From an uncultured Sphingomonadaceae bacterium (GTDB lineage Bacteria > Pseudomonadota > Alphaproteobacteria > Sphingomonadales > Sphingomonadaceae), in the NCBI GenBank assembly GCA_947499255.1, contig CANMNF010000003.1:248001-312000 (forward strand): DNA of 64,000 nt, given 5' to 3'. The notes beneath the pieces are model-generated. The model worked only from the letters and a program-made list of their open reading frames with translations. It was not told the DNA's origin and searched no databases. Below are positions 45,144 to 54,499 of the stretch, piece by piece. A program made the position numbers and the translations under genes. Positions within the stretch are counted from its first letter, which is position 1. Every line of letters begins with the position of its first letter.

Positions 45144-47288
45144 ATGCGAACGGCTTCCCTATTTCGATATCCCCTTTGGGGCGCACTTGCATGCGCGCTT
45201 TGTGCTCAGGTGGCCTACGCTCAGGCCGTCCAAGCCCAGACCGCCCACGCCCGGACGTCGCCTAATGGCAGCGGGCCGGATGGGCGCGAAATTGACAGCC
45301 GAGCTGCGCCGCAAACCAGTGGTTCGGCCGGCCGCCAGGTCTTTTTGCCCGCTGATTTTGCGCGCTTTGTCCCGCGCAATGCACTTGATATGATTGAGCA
45401 AGTTCCCGGTTTTGCCATCGATGATGGCGGCGATGCGCGCGGTTTGGGGCAAGCTTCGGGCAATCTGCTGATCAATGGCGACCGCATTACGAGCAAGTCC
45501 ACCAGCATCAGCGATCGGCTATCGCGCATTCCTGCAGAAAATGTCGTGCGCATCGAAATTGTCGATGGGGCAACGCTGGATATTCCGGGGCTGACGGGCC
45601 GGGTCGCCAACATCATTGCCAAGACCGGCGCGCTGAGCGGCCAGTTCTTATGGCGACCGCGCTATACCACCATCGGCACGTTGGGTCTGCGTGAAGGCGA
45701 AATATCGATTGCCGGTTCAGCAGGCCCGGTGGACTACGTCGTCGCGTTTGAAAACGATCAGTCGCTGTTTGAAACGGTTGGTCCCAACATCTTTTCCTTC
45801 GCCAATGGCATGGTCGATAACAGGACTATCCGCACATCACGCGAGGATGATCAGCCAGAAATCAATGCGACATTCGATATCGCTATCGCACCGCAAGTGG
45901 AGCTTACCCTCAACACGGCAGGGTTTGTCTCTGATTTCGATTCGTTTGAAAATGATGTAAGCGATCCGGGCGGAGCGTTGCCGCCTGTCGCTGAATTTAC
46001 GCAGGCCTTGGACGATGACTGGGGTTATGAGCTGGGCGGTGATCTGACCTTTCCGGTGGGTCCGGGGCGGCTCAAGCTGATCGTTCTCGAAGCGTATGAA
46101 TCCGCTGATTTTTTCACGCAACAGCGGCTTACCGAAGGCGATTTGCCGGAAGTCGGTACGCGTTTTGACCGTTTGACACAAACGGGCGAACGCATTGCCC
46201 GTGCGGAATATAGCTGGCCATTATGGGGCGCAGATTGGCAGATCTCCGGCGAAGCGGCGTTTAACCGGCTCGATCAAGAATCGCGCCTGTTCCAGCTCGA
46301 TGCCGACAATGATGAATTTGTCGAAGTGCCTTTCCCTAGCGGGCAGGGCGGAGTGCGCGAAGACCGGTATGAGGCGCTGCTCAGTTATGGTAGGCGCTTG
46401 ACGCAACGCCTTTCCTTGCAAGTCATTGCCGGCGGCGAATATTCGCAAATCGCGCAAACTGGCGCAGCGGCGTTATCTCGCAGTTTTCAGCGACCCAAAG
46501 GCTCTGTCGGCCTCGCTTGGGTGGTGTCAGACGGTCTCGACATCAATGTCGAACTCGCGCGGCGTGTGGGTCAACTCAACTTTGGTGACTTCCTGGCGGA
46601 TGTTGATTTGGCCGGTGATGCACAAGATGCTGGTAATAGCAGCCTGCGCCCGCAGCAAAGCTGGGAAATGGAGATAGAATTCGCGAAGAAACTGGGCCCT
46701 TGGGGACAGACCACCATCGAATTGTTTCACCGCGAAATCAGCGATTTTGTTGCGATCGTTCCGCTGGCTAATGGTGGGCAAAGTGCGGGCAATATTGATA
46801 CAGCGCGGCAGACGGGAATGGCGCTGGATGCCACGTTAAATTTCGCGCCCGTTGGCGTTAGCGGTGCTCAGCTTGATATCAATCTGGAAATTCGCGATTC
46901 CAATCTGATCGACCCGGTTACCAATACCGGTCGCCGGTTTGATGATGAAGATCCGATCCTTCTGAACGCCAATTTCCGCCACGACATCCCAGATACAGAT
47001 TGGGCTTATGGCGGCCAGGTTAGAGCGTTCACCCCGCGCCCATCGTTCAGAGTGTCCGAGCTTATCACTGCCAATGGCGCGAATCCGCGCATTGAGCTGT
47101 TCATTGAGCATAAGGATGTGCTCGGGATGACGTTTAATCTGGAAGTCGACAACCTGACCAACGGCGGGCTTGATCGGCGGCGCACGGTTTTTGCAGGTCC
47201 GCGCGGTGACAGTCCCGTTCTGCTTACCGAAGACCGGCAGCGTTTTTTTGGTCGATCAATACGGTTGTCGGTGTCGGGCAGCTTTTAA
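45144..47288 (+). CDS. TonB-dependent receptor-like outer membrane protein
   Basis: A 714-residue outer-membrane protein. A signal peptide (FRYPLWGALACALCAQVAYA) is followed by a plug-type domain: FVPRNALDMIEQVPGFAI, LLINGDRITSKSTSISDRLSRIPAENVVRIEIVDGATLDIPGL is the usual TonB plug pattern. The rest is beta barrel, and the last residue is Phe (VSGSF). The TonB box is not obvious. The ligand is unknown. Position downstream of an exported amidase suggests it could import an amide-containing substrate, which is only a context inference. ATG 45144 is used because the signal starts there. Confidence 0.85.
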   Translation: MRTASLFRYPLWGALACALCAQVAYAQAVQAQTAHARTSPNGSGPDGREIDSRAAPQTSGSAGRQVFLPADFARFVPRNALDMIEQVPGFAIDDGGDARGLGQASGNLLINGDRITSKSTSISDRLSRIPAENVVRIEIVDGATLDIPGLTGRVANIIAKTGALSGQFLWRPRYTTIGTLGLREGEISIAGSAGPVDYVVAFENDQSLFETVGPNIFSFANGMVDNRTIRTSREDDQPEINATFDIAIAPQVELTLNTAGFVSDFDSFENDVSDPGGALPPVAEFTQALDDDWGYELGGDLTFPVGPGRLKLIVLEAYESADFFTQQRLTEGDLPEVGTRFDRLTQTGERIARAEYSWPLWGADWQISGEAAFNRLDQESRLFQLDADNDEFVEVPFPSGQGGVREDRYEALLSYGRRLTQRLSLQVIAGGEYSQIAQTGAAALSRSFQRPKGSVGLAWVVSDGLDINVELARRVGQLNFGDFLADVDLAGDAQDAGNSSLRPQQSWEMEIEFAKKLGPWGQTTIELFHREISDFVAIVPLANGGQSAGNIDTARQTGMALDATLNFAPVGVSGAQLDINLEIRDSNLIDPVTNTGRRFDDEDPILLNANFRHDIPDTDWAYGGQVRAFTPRPSFRVSELITANGANPRIELFIEHKDVLGMTFNLEVDNLTNGGLDRRRTVFAGPRGDSPVLLTEDRQRFFGRSIRLSVSGSF

Positions 47289-47300
47289 AACTGCCCGACA
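47272..47300 (+). terminator. Hairpin at the 3' end of the TonB receptor
   Basis: TGTCGGGCAG and CTGCCCGACA form a perfect ten-base stem around a nine-base AT loop; the stop codon lies in the loop region. No long T tract follows, so it is a possible terminator or transcript-protecting structure between two convergent genes. Confidence 0.5.
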
Positions 47301-47323
47301 TCTAACGGCAACCTTGCAGCAGC

Positions 47324-48898
47324 TTACTTGCTGGCAGCAGGCTTTTTAGCAGGTGTTTTTTTCGCAGCGGGCTTTTTGGCAGGCGCTTTCTTTGCGGCTG
47401 GCTTGGCCTCGGCGGCTGGCTTGGCCTCTGCATCAGCTTTGGCAGCGCTCTTCTTGGCAGGCGCCTTCTTGGCCGGAGCCTTTTTAGCAGCAGGCTTTTT
47501 GGCCGCGGCCTTTTTCGCCGGAGCTTTCTTGGCCGCTGGCTTCTTTTTGACGGCTTTGGCGGCTTCTTCCTCTTCCGCTTCGATAGCAGCTTCAAGCTCT
47601 TCGCGCGTTACTTCGCGTTCTGTCACGTCAGCTTTATCGAACAGGAAATCGACGACCTTGTCTTCATACAATGGCGCGCGCAGCTGTGCCTGAGCCATGG
47701 GTTCGTTGCGGATATATTCCACGAAACGATCACGATCTTCAGGGCGATATTGCTGTGCTGCCTGCTGGATCAGCATCTGCATTTCTTGTTGGCTGATTTC
47801 CACATCATTGGCTTGGCCAATTTCAGAAAGCAGCAGACCCAAACGCACGCGGCGTTCGGCAATGCGCTTGTAATCGTCTTTCTCGTCTTCGATTTCTTTC
47901 AACGCTGCTTCGGCATCATCTTCCTTGGCGGCTTCTTGTTGCAGCTGCTGCCAGATCTGTTCGAATTCAGCTTCGACCATGGTAGGAGGCACATCGAAAT
48001 CGTGGTCTGACGCCAGCTTGTCGAGCAATTGACGCTTCATCTGCGTGCGGGTGAGGCCAGCAGATTCCTGCTCAATCTGACCTTTCATGAGTTCTTTCAG
48101 CTTATCGAGGCTTTCAAGGCCCAGCTGTTTGGCGAAATCTTCATCGATCTTGCTTTCCGCTTCGACTTTGACAGCTTTCACGGTCACATCGAATTCAGCT
48201 TCTTTGCCTTTGAGGTTTTCAGCCGGGTAATCTTCGGGGAAGGTGACCGTGATGGTCTTTTCTTCACCGGTTTTTGTACCCGTCAGCTGTTCTTCAAAGC
48301 CGGGGATGAATTGGCCTGAACCGATCACCAAAGGCGCGTCTTCAGCTTTGCCGCCTTCAAATTCTTCGCCATCCACGCGGCCAACGAAATCGATGATCAA
48401 TTGATCACCATCGGCGGCCTTTTTGGTTTTGGCAGCATCCTTGTAACTTTTCTGGCCTTCAGCCAGCTTGCCGAGCGCTTCATCAAGCTGCTCATCACTG
48501 ACCGGCACACTCAGCTTTTCAAGCTTGAGGCCATCAATTGAAGGCGTTTCAATTTCGGGAAGCACTTCGACTTCGACGGTCAGTTCAGCATCTTTGCCTT
48601 GTTCATAACCTTCGCCCATTTCGATCTTGGGCTGGAGGGCAGGGCGCAGCTTGTTGTCTTTGATCAGCGTATCCACCGATTCGCGCACCGTGGTGTTCAG
48701 CACATCGGAATGGATTGCATCATTGTGCATTTTACGCACGAGATTGGCAGGCACTTTGCCGGGCCGGAAGCCAGGCATTTTCACCTGCGGGGCGACCTTC
48801 TTTACCTCAGCATCAATTTTTGCGTCGATATCCTTGGCCGCGATCGTAACGGTATATCCGCGTTTCAGGCCTTCATTGGTGGTCTCAACGATTTGCAT
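47324..48898 (-). CDS. tig: Trigger factor with lysine-alanine-rich C-terminal tail
   Basis: A 524-residue ribosome-associated chaperone. The N-terminal ribosome-binding domain starts MQIVETTNEGLKRGYTVTIA and contains GFRPGKVP; the PPIase (FKBP-like) domain is centred on GDQLIIDFVGRVDGEEFEGG; the chaperone arms follow. The last 80 residues are an Ala-Lys-Pro repeat (AAKKAPAKKAAAKKPAAKKA) resembling histone-H1-like bacterial proteins. This tail lies beyond the usual trigger factor of about 430-450 residues, so it was added by repeat expansion. A single start (ATG 48898) agrees with the family. Confidence 0.95.
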   Translation of the reverse strand: MQIVETTNEGLKRGYTVTIAAKDIDAKIDAEVKKVAPQVKMPGFRPGKVPANLVRKMHNDAIHSDVLNTTVRESVDTLIKDNKLRPALQPKIEMGEGYEQGKDAELTVEVEVLPEIETPSIDGLKLEKLSVPVSDEQLDEALGKLAEGQKSYKDAAKTKKAADGDQLIIDFVGRVDGEEFEGGKAEDAPLVIGSGQFIPGFEEQLTGTKTGEEKTITVTFPEDYPAENLKGKEAEFDVTVKAVKVEAESKIDEDFAKQLGLESLDKLKELMKGQIEQESAGLTRTQMKRQLLDKLASDHDFDVPPTMVEAEFEQIWQQLQQEAAKEDDAEAALKEIEDEKDDYKRIAERRVRLGLLLSEIGQANDVEISQQEMQMLIQQAAQQYRPEDRDRFVEYIRNEPMAQAQLRAPLYEDKVVDFLFDKADVTEREVTREELEAAIEAEEEEAAKAVKKKPAAKKAPAKKAAAKKPAAKKAPAKKAPAKKSAAKADAEAKPAAEAKPAAKKAPAKKPAAKKTPAKKPAASK

Positions 48899-48983
48899 TC
48901 AACGTGCCTTTTCTCATATCTCTTTATTACCAACTCGCACTCTAACGCGATTGCGCGAAAGAGCTTCTAGCGAGCCAGAACTC

Positions 48984-49068
48984 TGGTGCGGGCGAAGGGA
49001 CTCGAACCCCCACATCTTACGATACTGGTACCTAAAACCAGCGCGTCTACCAATTCCGCCACGCCCGC
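48984..49068 (-). tRNA. tRNA-Leu (TAG anticodon)
   Basis: Read on the minus strand it forms a type II tRNA with a long variable arm: acceptor GCGGGCG/CGCCCGC, anticodon stem CTGGT/ACCAG with loop TTTAGGT giving anticodon TAG, T arm GTTCGAGTC. CCA is encoded at the 3' end. It lies 85 bases before tig, the common alphaproteobacterial arrangement. Confidence 0.95.
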
Positions 49069-49197
49069 GGCCCGACGTCTGGCGCCAAGGCGATTGCTCG
49101 CCCCCGCGCTAAATGAAGCGGTGCCCTTATAAGGGCCGCGCCAAAAGGGCAAGCGGACACATTGCAATTTGCGCTTATGCAGTTAGTGGGCATGACC

Positions 49198-49491
49198 ATG
49201 ACAGACCAAACAGCAGATACTGCGCCCGCAAATGATGTCCCGCCAGATAAGCTCGCGATTGATCCGCGCAGCGCCGATTTTGATGGGGACGCATTGCAAC
49301 GCGGCATTGGCATCCGCTTCAAAGACCGGGTGCGCAACGATATCGAAGCTTATTGTATTTCAGAAGGCTGGGTCCGCGTGCAGGCTGGCAAATCGGTTGA
49401 CCGCAAAGGCCGCCCGCTAACGATCAAACTGAACGGCCCGGTCGAGGCATGGTTTGAAGATCTGGGCGAAAACCCGCCAGTGGCGAAATGA
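49198..49491 (+). CDS. DUF3297 family protein
   Basis: A 97-residue soluble protein. It contains KLAIDPRSADFDGDALQRGIGIRFKDRVRNDIEAYCISEGWVRVQAGKSVDRKGRPLTIKLNG, the DUF3297 core. Function unknown. The ATG at 49198 is preferred because AGTGGG lies seven bases upstream; two earlier ATGs (49192 and 49177) are in the same frame. Confidence 0.88.
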   Translation: MTDQTADTAPANDVPPDKLAIDPRSADFDGDALQRGIGIRFKDRVRNDIEAYCISEGWVRVQAGKSVDRKGRPLTIKLNGPVEAWFEDLGENPPVAK

Positions 49492-49566
49492 TTTTTTGAT
49501 GCGGTCAACGCATCCGCGTTGACCTCGGGCTGGTGCCGCAAGGGTTAGGCGGATGCCTGACCCGCT

Positions 49567-50793
49567 TTAGACAACCGGACTCTTTGGATCGTCATATTCT
49601 GGATGCGATGTGGTGAAGCGCAGGATTGTGTAACCCAGCACTGCCGAGATCAGCGAGCCTGTGAGAATGCCGATCTTGGCTTCATCGCGCAGGAAGCGTG
49701 ATGACTCGTCAGAGCCGACAAAAGCGAGCTCGCCGATAAACAAGCTCATCGTGAAGCCGATCCCGCACAGCACGGAAACGCCCCATATCTCGGCCCACGA
49801 ACATGCCGGTGGCTTGGCTACAATGCGCAGCTTCACAGCCGCCCACACCATCGAGAAAATGCCCACCTGCTTGCCCAGCACAAGGCCCATCGCGACAGCC
49901 AGTGGCAATGGATCAAGCAGCGCATCAAAACCAATGCCAGAAAGGTTCACACCTGCATTGGCAAAGCCGAACAGCGGCACAACGATATAAGCGTTCCAAG
50001 GCACCAGCGCGTGTTCCATATTTTCAACCATGGAATTGCCGTCATCGCGGTGCATCGGGATCATGAAAGCGGCAAGCACACCGGCAATCGTTGCATGAAC
50101 GCCGGAATACAGCACGAAATACCACAGCACGAGCGTGGCCAGAATAAAAGGCAGCTGCGAGGTGATCCGCATCCGGTTCATAATGTACATGATCGCAAGC
50201 ACTGCTGCGGCAAGGCCAAGATACATCATCTTGATCTTGGCGGTATAAAACACCGCGATAATCGCCACCGCGCCAATATCATCCACAATCGCCACGGTGA
50301 GCAGAAACAGCCGCAAAGGCGCAGGTACGCGTGTGCCCAACAGACCCACAACACCCATTGCAAAAGCAATGTCGGTTGCTGCAGGAATGGCCCAGCCACG
50401 CGACAAGCCCGGCTCTCCTCCGGCAACCAGCATATACACCGCAGCAGGCGCCGCCATTCCGGCAATTGCCGCAAGGATCGGAAGATTGCGCGCTTTGGGA
50501 TCGGACAAATTTCCGCTGATCAGTTCGCGCTTCACTTCGAGGCCAACCACGAAGAAGAAAATCACCATCAAGCCATCATTGATCCACAGGTGCAGCGTGT
50601 TCAGATAGAACACGTCCTTGTCCCACAAATATCCGTTGAACAAATCGAAATAGGCGCCAGCAACACCGGAATTGGCCACGATCAGCGCAGCAATCGCGAC
50701 CGCAATCAGCAAGATGCCTTCAAATGCATCAGCTTTGAACAATGCCTTGAAAGGGCGCGCGACAACTTGGGTTAGAAATTTGGGATCAGCCAT
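49567..50793 (-). CDS. nhaA: Na+/H+ antiporter NhaA
   Basis: A 408-residue antiporter with about 12 membrane segments. Ion-binding aspartates appear in ATDIAFAMGVVGLLG and VAIVDDIGAVAIIAVF, the VDD pair of the NhaA centre. The N-terminal ISGNL and C-terminal GIGFTMSLFIGELAF segments are also characteristic. It exchanges Na+ for protons and sets pH and salt tolerance. No NhaR regulator is adjacent. Confidence 0.96.
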   Translation of the reverse strand: MADPKFLTQVVARPFKALFKADAFEGILLIAVAIAALIVANSGVAGAYFDLFNGYLWDKDVFYLNTLHLWINDGLMVIFFFVVGLEVKRELISGNLSDPKARNLPILAAIAGMAAPAAVYMLVAGGEPGLSRGWAIPAATDIAFAMGVVGLLGTRVPAPLRLFLLTVAIVDDIGAVAIIAVFYTAKIKMMYLGLAAAVLAIMYIMNRMRITSQLPFILATLVLWYFVLYSGVHATIAGVLAAFMIPMHRDDGNSMVENMEHALVPWNAYIVVPLFGFANAGVNLSGIGFDALLDPLPLAVAMGLVLGKQVGIFSMVWAAVKLRIVAKPPACSWAEIWGVSVLCGIGFTMSLFIGELAFVGSDESSRFLRDEAKIGILTGSLISAVLGYTILRFTTSHPEYDDPKSPVV

Positions 50794-50964
50794 GGTGCGT
50801 CCCTCTTTCGCAAAACGCGCCAGGATGCAAGCCTGCCAGCGTATTTCCCCTCGCTTCAGAACAACCGTAGTTAATTTCGTATGTTACTGTACGGTATTAG
50901 CGCTTTGCAATATCGGTAACACGCTCTAGCCTATGCAGAGTTGCGTAGTAAGGGGTTGCAACGC

Positions 50965-52374
50965 ATGGAGAATGGAGCATTCGCCGCTCTTGAGTGGCTG
51001 GCTCTGATCGAACAGGAATTGCTCCTGTTCGCCGGGGTATTCTTTTTGATTGGCGCACTCGATGAGTTTGCGGTTGATCTTATGTGGCTGTGGTATCGCC
51101 TGACTGGGCGTACGCAGACTGTATCCATGCCTGTCGAGAATTTGCCGCATCGCCAATTAAGCGGCCAGGCAGCCATATTCATCCCGCTATGGCGCGAAGA
51201 CAGCGTCATTGAGCATACTATCGGCCATGCGCTGAAAGTGTGGAAACATGCCGATCTGCGTGTCTATGTCGGGTGTTATCGCAATGATCCCGCTACGATG
51301 GAGGCGGTTTTGCGCGCTGCGGGTACTGATCCGCGGGTTCGCATCGTCATTAATGACCGCGATGGTCCGACAACCAAGGCAGATTGCCTGAACCGGTTAT
51401 ATTCAGCGTTGGAACATGACGAACGTCGCACTGGAATTCAAACCCGCATGGTGTTGCTGCATGATGCCGAAGACATGGTTGATCCCGCCGCGCTTGCTTT
51501 GCTGGACAAAGCGATTGAGCGGGCCGAATTTGTTCAATTGCCTGTCCTTCCCATTCCGCAAGAACGCTCACGCTGGATTGGCAGCCATTATTGCGAAGAG
51601 TTTGCCGAGGCCCATGCCAAGGCGCTTGTTGTGCGCACGGCCTTAGCCAAAAGCTTGCCCGCTGCTGGCGTGGGCTGTGCGTTTTCGCGTGATTCCTTGG
51701 CCAAGCTGGCCGATCAAGCGGGCGGCAATCGCCCCTTCTCAGAAGAATCGCTGACAGAAGATTATGAGCTGGGCTTGCGCATTGCTGCGATGGGTGGCCG
51801 CTCGCGCTTTCTCAGAGTACGCGGGGAAGATGGCCAATTGGTCGCGACACGAGCGTATTTCCCTGACACTTTGAGCGGTTCTGTGCGGCAAAAGGCGCGC
51901 TGGATTCACGGCATTGCCTTGCAGGGTTGGGACCGGCTTGGCTGGACCGGATCTTTTGGTGAAAGCTGGATGCGCCTGCGCGATCGGCGCGGACCGTTAA
52001 GCGCAGTGGTGCTGGCATGCGGCTATTTGTTGTTGCTGGTGGCAACTTTGTCCTTTGTGATTACGCAGCTGGGTTATGAGCGGGTGTGGGAGCCCACTCC
52101 CTTCATGCTGTTCCTCATCTATGCCAATCTGGCGAGTTTTATCTGGCGTGGTGCTGTGCGCTTTGCCTTTACCGCGCGCGAATACGGCTGGGACGAAGGC
52201 CTGCGCGCGGTCCTGCGCATCCCGTGCGCCAATGTGATTTCAATCATGGCCGCACGACGCGCATTGGTTGCTTATATCAAGACGTTGGGAGGCGGTACGC
52301 CGCAATGGGATAAAACAACCCACACCGCGCATCCTGCCAAACCTGTGCAGCTTGAACTGGAGAATGTGCGATGA
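50965..52374 (+). CDS. NfrB-like inner-membrane glycosyltransferase
   Basis: A 469-residue GT2-type processive glycosyltransferase. It has N-terminal helices (QELLLFAGVFFLIGAL), a catalytic core with HDAEDMV (DxD-like site), EDYELGLR and QKARWIHG (QxxRW, the processive signature), and two C-terminal helices. The set resembles NfrB, the inner-membrane enzyme that makes the phage N4 receptor polysaccharide in Escherichia coli. It has no obvious C-terminal cyclic-di-GMP domain. It overlaps the next gene by ATGA. Confidence 0.85.
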   Translation: MENGAFAALEWLALIEQELLLFAGVFFLIGALDEFAVDLMWLWYRLTGRTQTVSMPVENLPHRQLSGQAAIFIPLWREDSVIEHTIGHALKVWKHADLRVYVGCYRNDPATMEAVLRAAGTDPRVRIVINDRDGPTTKADCLNRLYSALEHDERRTGIQTRMVLLHDAEDMVDPAALALLDKAIERAEFVQLPVLPIPQERSRWIGSHYCEEFAEAHAKALVVRTALAKSLPAAGVGCAFSRDSLAKLADQAGGNRPFSEESLTEDYELGLRIAAMGGRSRFLRVRGEDGQLVATRAYFPDTLSGSVRQKARWIHGIALQGWDRLGWTGSFGESWMRLRDRRGPLSAVVLACGYLLLLVATLSFVITQLGYERVWEPTPFMLFLIYANLASFIWRGAVRFAFTAREYGWDEGLRAVLRIPCANVISIMAARRALVAYIKTLGGGTPQWDKTTHTAHPAKPVQLELENVR

Positions 52375-53528
52375 TCCCGGGAGCTGACATTACGCGCGGC
52401 CGTCCAGTCTTTGTGCTGGCTGTAATCCTGACCGCATGGGTTGGCGGCCGCGTCGCTATGTGGGAACCGTTTGAGAACATTTTGCCGATGGCGCTGGTGC
52501 AATCGTCTTCGCTAACAGTGGAGAAAACCACACCACGCGCCAGCCTGGCAAAGCCAACGACACAAAGCGATGCCGATTTTATCAGCGATGGGCTGGGCCA
52601 CGGCGATAGTGTTATGAAGCCTTCGCCATGGGCGGATACACCTATTCGTTCAGCACCTGTTGAAATGCCAACGCCCCGCTATGGCGGCACAGTTTTCGAT
52701 AGCAGCGAAGCGGTTTCGACAAGCCATATTGTCGGACACGCTATGCTGTTTTCGGTGGGACGGCAAAATGCCAGCTTGCGCACCCGGCTTGGTCTGAGCG
52801 GTGAAGAGCTGCCCGCCGCGCGCCCACGTCCCGCCTTTGTGCCGCGCGCTGCGCAGCGCTTTATGGGAGAAGATCCACAAGGCCGCTGGTCAGGTGATGC
52901 GTGGGGGCTTTGGCGTGATGGTACAGATGCTTCCATCGCAGCTGGCGCGCCATCTTATGGCCGAAGCCAGGTTGGTGCGATTTTGCGCTATGCTCTGTCG
53001 ACGAGTAGCCCTCATGCACCCGAAGCCTTTTTACGTGCCAGTGCGGCGGTTGATGGCGCGCGCGAGTATGACGCTGCTGCGGGCCTTTCTGCCCGCCCTA
53101 TCGCCAAAGTGCCGGTGCGCGCTGCAATCGAAGCGCGCATTACCGATACCGCCAACGGCACGCAGCTTCGCGCCGGAGCCTATGCGATCAGCGAGTTTGC
53201 GCCTGTCGATTTGCCCGGCGGAACCACTGGTGAGGTCTATCTGCAAGCAGGCTACGTCACCGGTGACAACGCCACAGCCTTTATCGATGGACATGCCCGC
53301 GTGACGCGCGAAGTGGCAGAACTCAACAATTTCCGCCTCAGCGCAGGCGGCGGTGTTTGGGGCGGGGCGCAAGAAGGTGCATCGCGCCTCGATGTGGGCC
53401 CAACGGCCAGCGTCTCCTTCCCGGTCGGCGATGGGTATGCCAGCGTTTCGGCGGATTACCGCCTCCGCGTGGCCGGTGATGCAGAGCCTGACAGTGGCCC
53501 TGCGCTCACACTCGCGACAGGTTTTTAG
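52371..53528 (+). CDS. NfrA C-terminal-domain-like exported protein
   Basis: A 385-residue protein with an N-terminal hydrophobic segment (VFVLAVILTAWVGGRVA), then an unfamiliar Pro/Ser-rich part (to residue 120 or so), and a region resembling the C-terminal domain of NfrA: FRLSAGGGVWGGAQEGASRLDVGPTASVSFPVGDGYASVSADYRLRVAGDAE, near the end. NfrA is the outer-membrane export protein partnered with NfrB. The TPR part of NfrA is missing, so the protein is shorter than the family. It overlaps the NfrB-like gene, which makes the pair a two-gene polysaccharide export unit. Confidence 0.8.
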   Translation: MIPGADITRGRPVFVLAVILTAWVGGRVAMWEPFENILPMALVQSSSLTVEKTTPRASLAKPTTQSDADFISDGLGHGDSVMKPSPWADTPIRSAPVEMPTPRYGGTVFDSSEAVSTSHIVGHAMLFSVGRQNASLRTRLGLSGEELPAARPRPAFVPRAAQRFMGEDPQGRWSGDAWGLWRDGTDASIAAGAPSYGRSQVGAILRYALSTSSPHAPEAFLRASAAVDGAREYDAAAGLSARPIAKVPVRAAIEARITDTANGTQLRAGAYAISEFAPVDLPGGTTGEVYLQAGYVTGDNATAFIDGHARVTREVAELNNFRLSAGGGVWGGAQEGASRLDVGPTASVSFPVGDGYASVSADYRLRVAGDAEPDSGPALTLATGF

Positions 53529-53584
53529 GGCAAAGCACGCCAACCACCTTCTATCCAGCGCCGCACTAGTTTAGCGCAGGCGGC

Positions 53585-54499
53585 ATGGATGTTTATCTGC
53601 CTATTGCCAATCTTGCGGTTGATGGCCTTGTCATCGTTGCGCTTGGCCTTGCAACAGGCATCCTCTCGGGCATTTTCGGCGTTGGCGGAGGGTTTCTGAC
53701 CACGCCTTTGCTGATTTTCTATGGCATTCCGCCAACCGTTGCCGCAGCTTCTGCCGCCACTCAGGTGACAGGGGCCAGCGTCTCGGGCGTGATCGCGCAC
53801 AGCAAAAACAATGGCGTGGATTATCAAATGGGCGCGGTCACCGTGGCAGGCGGCATGGCGGGCGCGTTGATCGGCGCAGGTTTGTTTGCTTTGCTGCAAG
53901 CTGTGGGTCAGATCGATGTGGTGATTAACCTGCTTTATGTCATTTTGCTGGGCACGATTGGCGCTTTGATGGCGCGTGAAAGCATCGTAGCAATTCGGCC
54001 CAGCCTGCAAGGCAGCAAGCCGCGCACAGCCAAAAGGCGTCATCACCCGATGATCGCGGCTTTGCCTTATCGCTGGCGGTTTTATCGTTCGGGCTTGTAT
54101 ATCTCTCCGCTTGGTCCGTTGATCCTTGGTGTGATTGTAGGCGTTTTGACCATGTTGATGGGCGTTGGCGGCGGCTTCATCATGGTGCCGGCCATGCTCT
54201 ATATTCTTGGTATGAGCGCTAAAGTTGTGGTGGGCACCAGCCTGTTCAACATCCTTTTCATCACGGTGCTGGTGACGATGGTTCATGCAATGACAACGCG
54301 CGCGGTTGATATCGTGCTGGCGGCCTTGCTGCTGCTTGGTTCGGTGATCGGGGCGCAATTGGGCACACGCATCGCTGCGGTGGTCCGGCCAGAAATCCTG
54401 CGTTTGATGTTGGCGGTGATTGTCATCGTGATTGCGCTGCGCATGGCGTTTGGTCTGGGTGTGCAGCCCGATGAGATATATACGGTGGTCATCTTATGA
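53585..54499 (+). CDS. TSUP family sulfite/organosulfonate exporter (TauE/SafE-like)
   Basis: A 304-residue membrane protein with about nine segments. Two related halves each contain a GxFGVGGGF-type motif (GIFGVGGGFLTTPLLIFYGIP and MGVGGGFIMVPAMLYILGM), the signature of the TauE/SafE transporter family. The exported anion is unknown. Its stop overlaps the following gene by ATGA. Confidence 0.9.
   Translation: MDVYLPIANLAVDGLVIVALGLATGILSGIFGVGGGFLTTPLLIFYGIPPTVAAASAATQVTGASVSGVIAHSKNNGVDYQMGAVTVAGGMAGALIGAGLFALLQAVGQIDVVINLLYVILLGTIGALMARESIVAIRPSLQGSKPRTAKRRHHPMIAALPYRWRFYRSGLYISPLGPLILGVIVGVLTMLMGVGGGFIMVPAMLYILGMSAKVVVGTSLFNILFITVLVTMVHAMTTRAVDIVLAALLLLGSVIGAQLGTRIAAVVRPEILRLMLAVIVIVIALRMAFGLGVQPDEIYTVVIL

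Noticed and set aside
47324-47560. Lysine-rich region as a separate histone-like gene
   Set aside because: The frame is continuous with tig, and no ribosome site or ATG starts a separate gene here.
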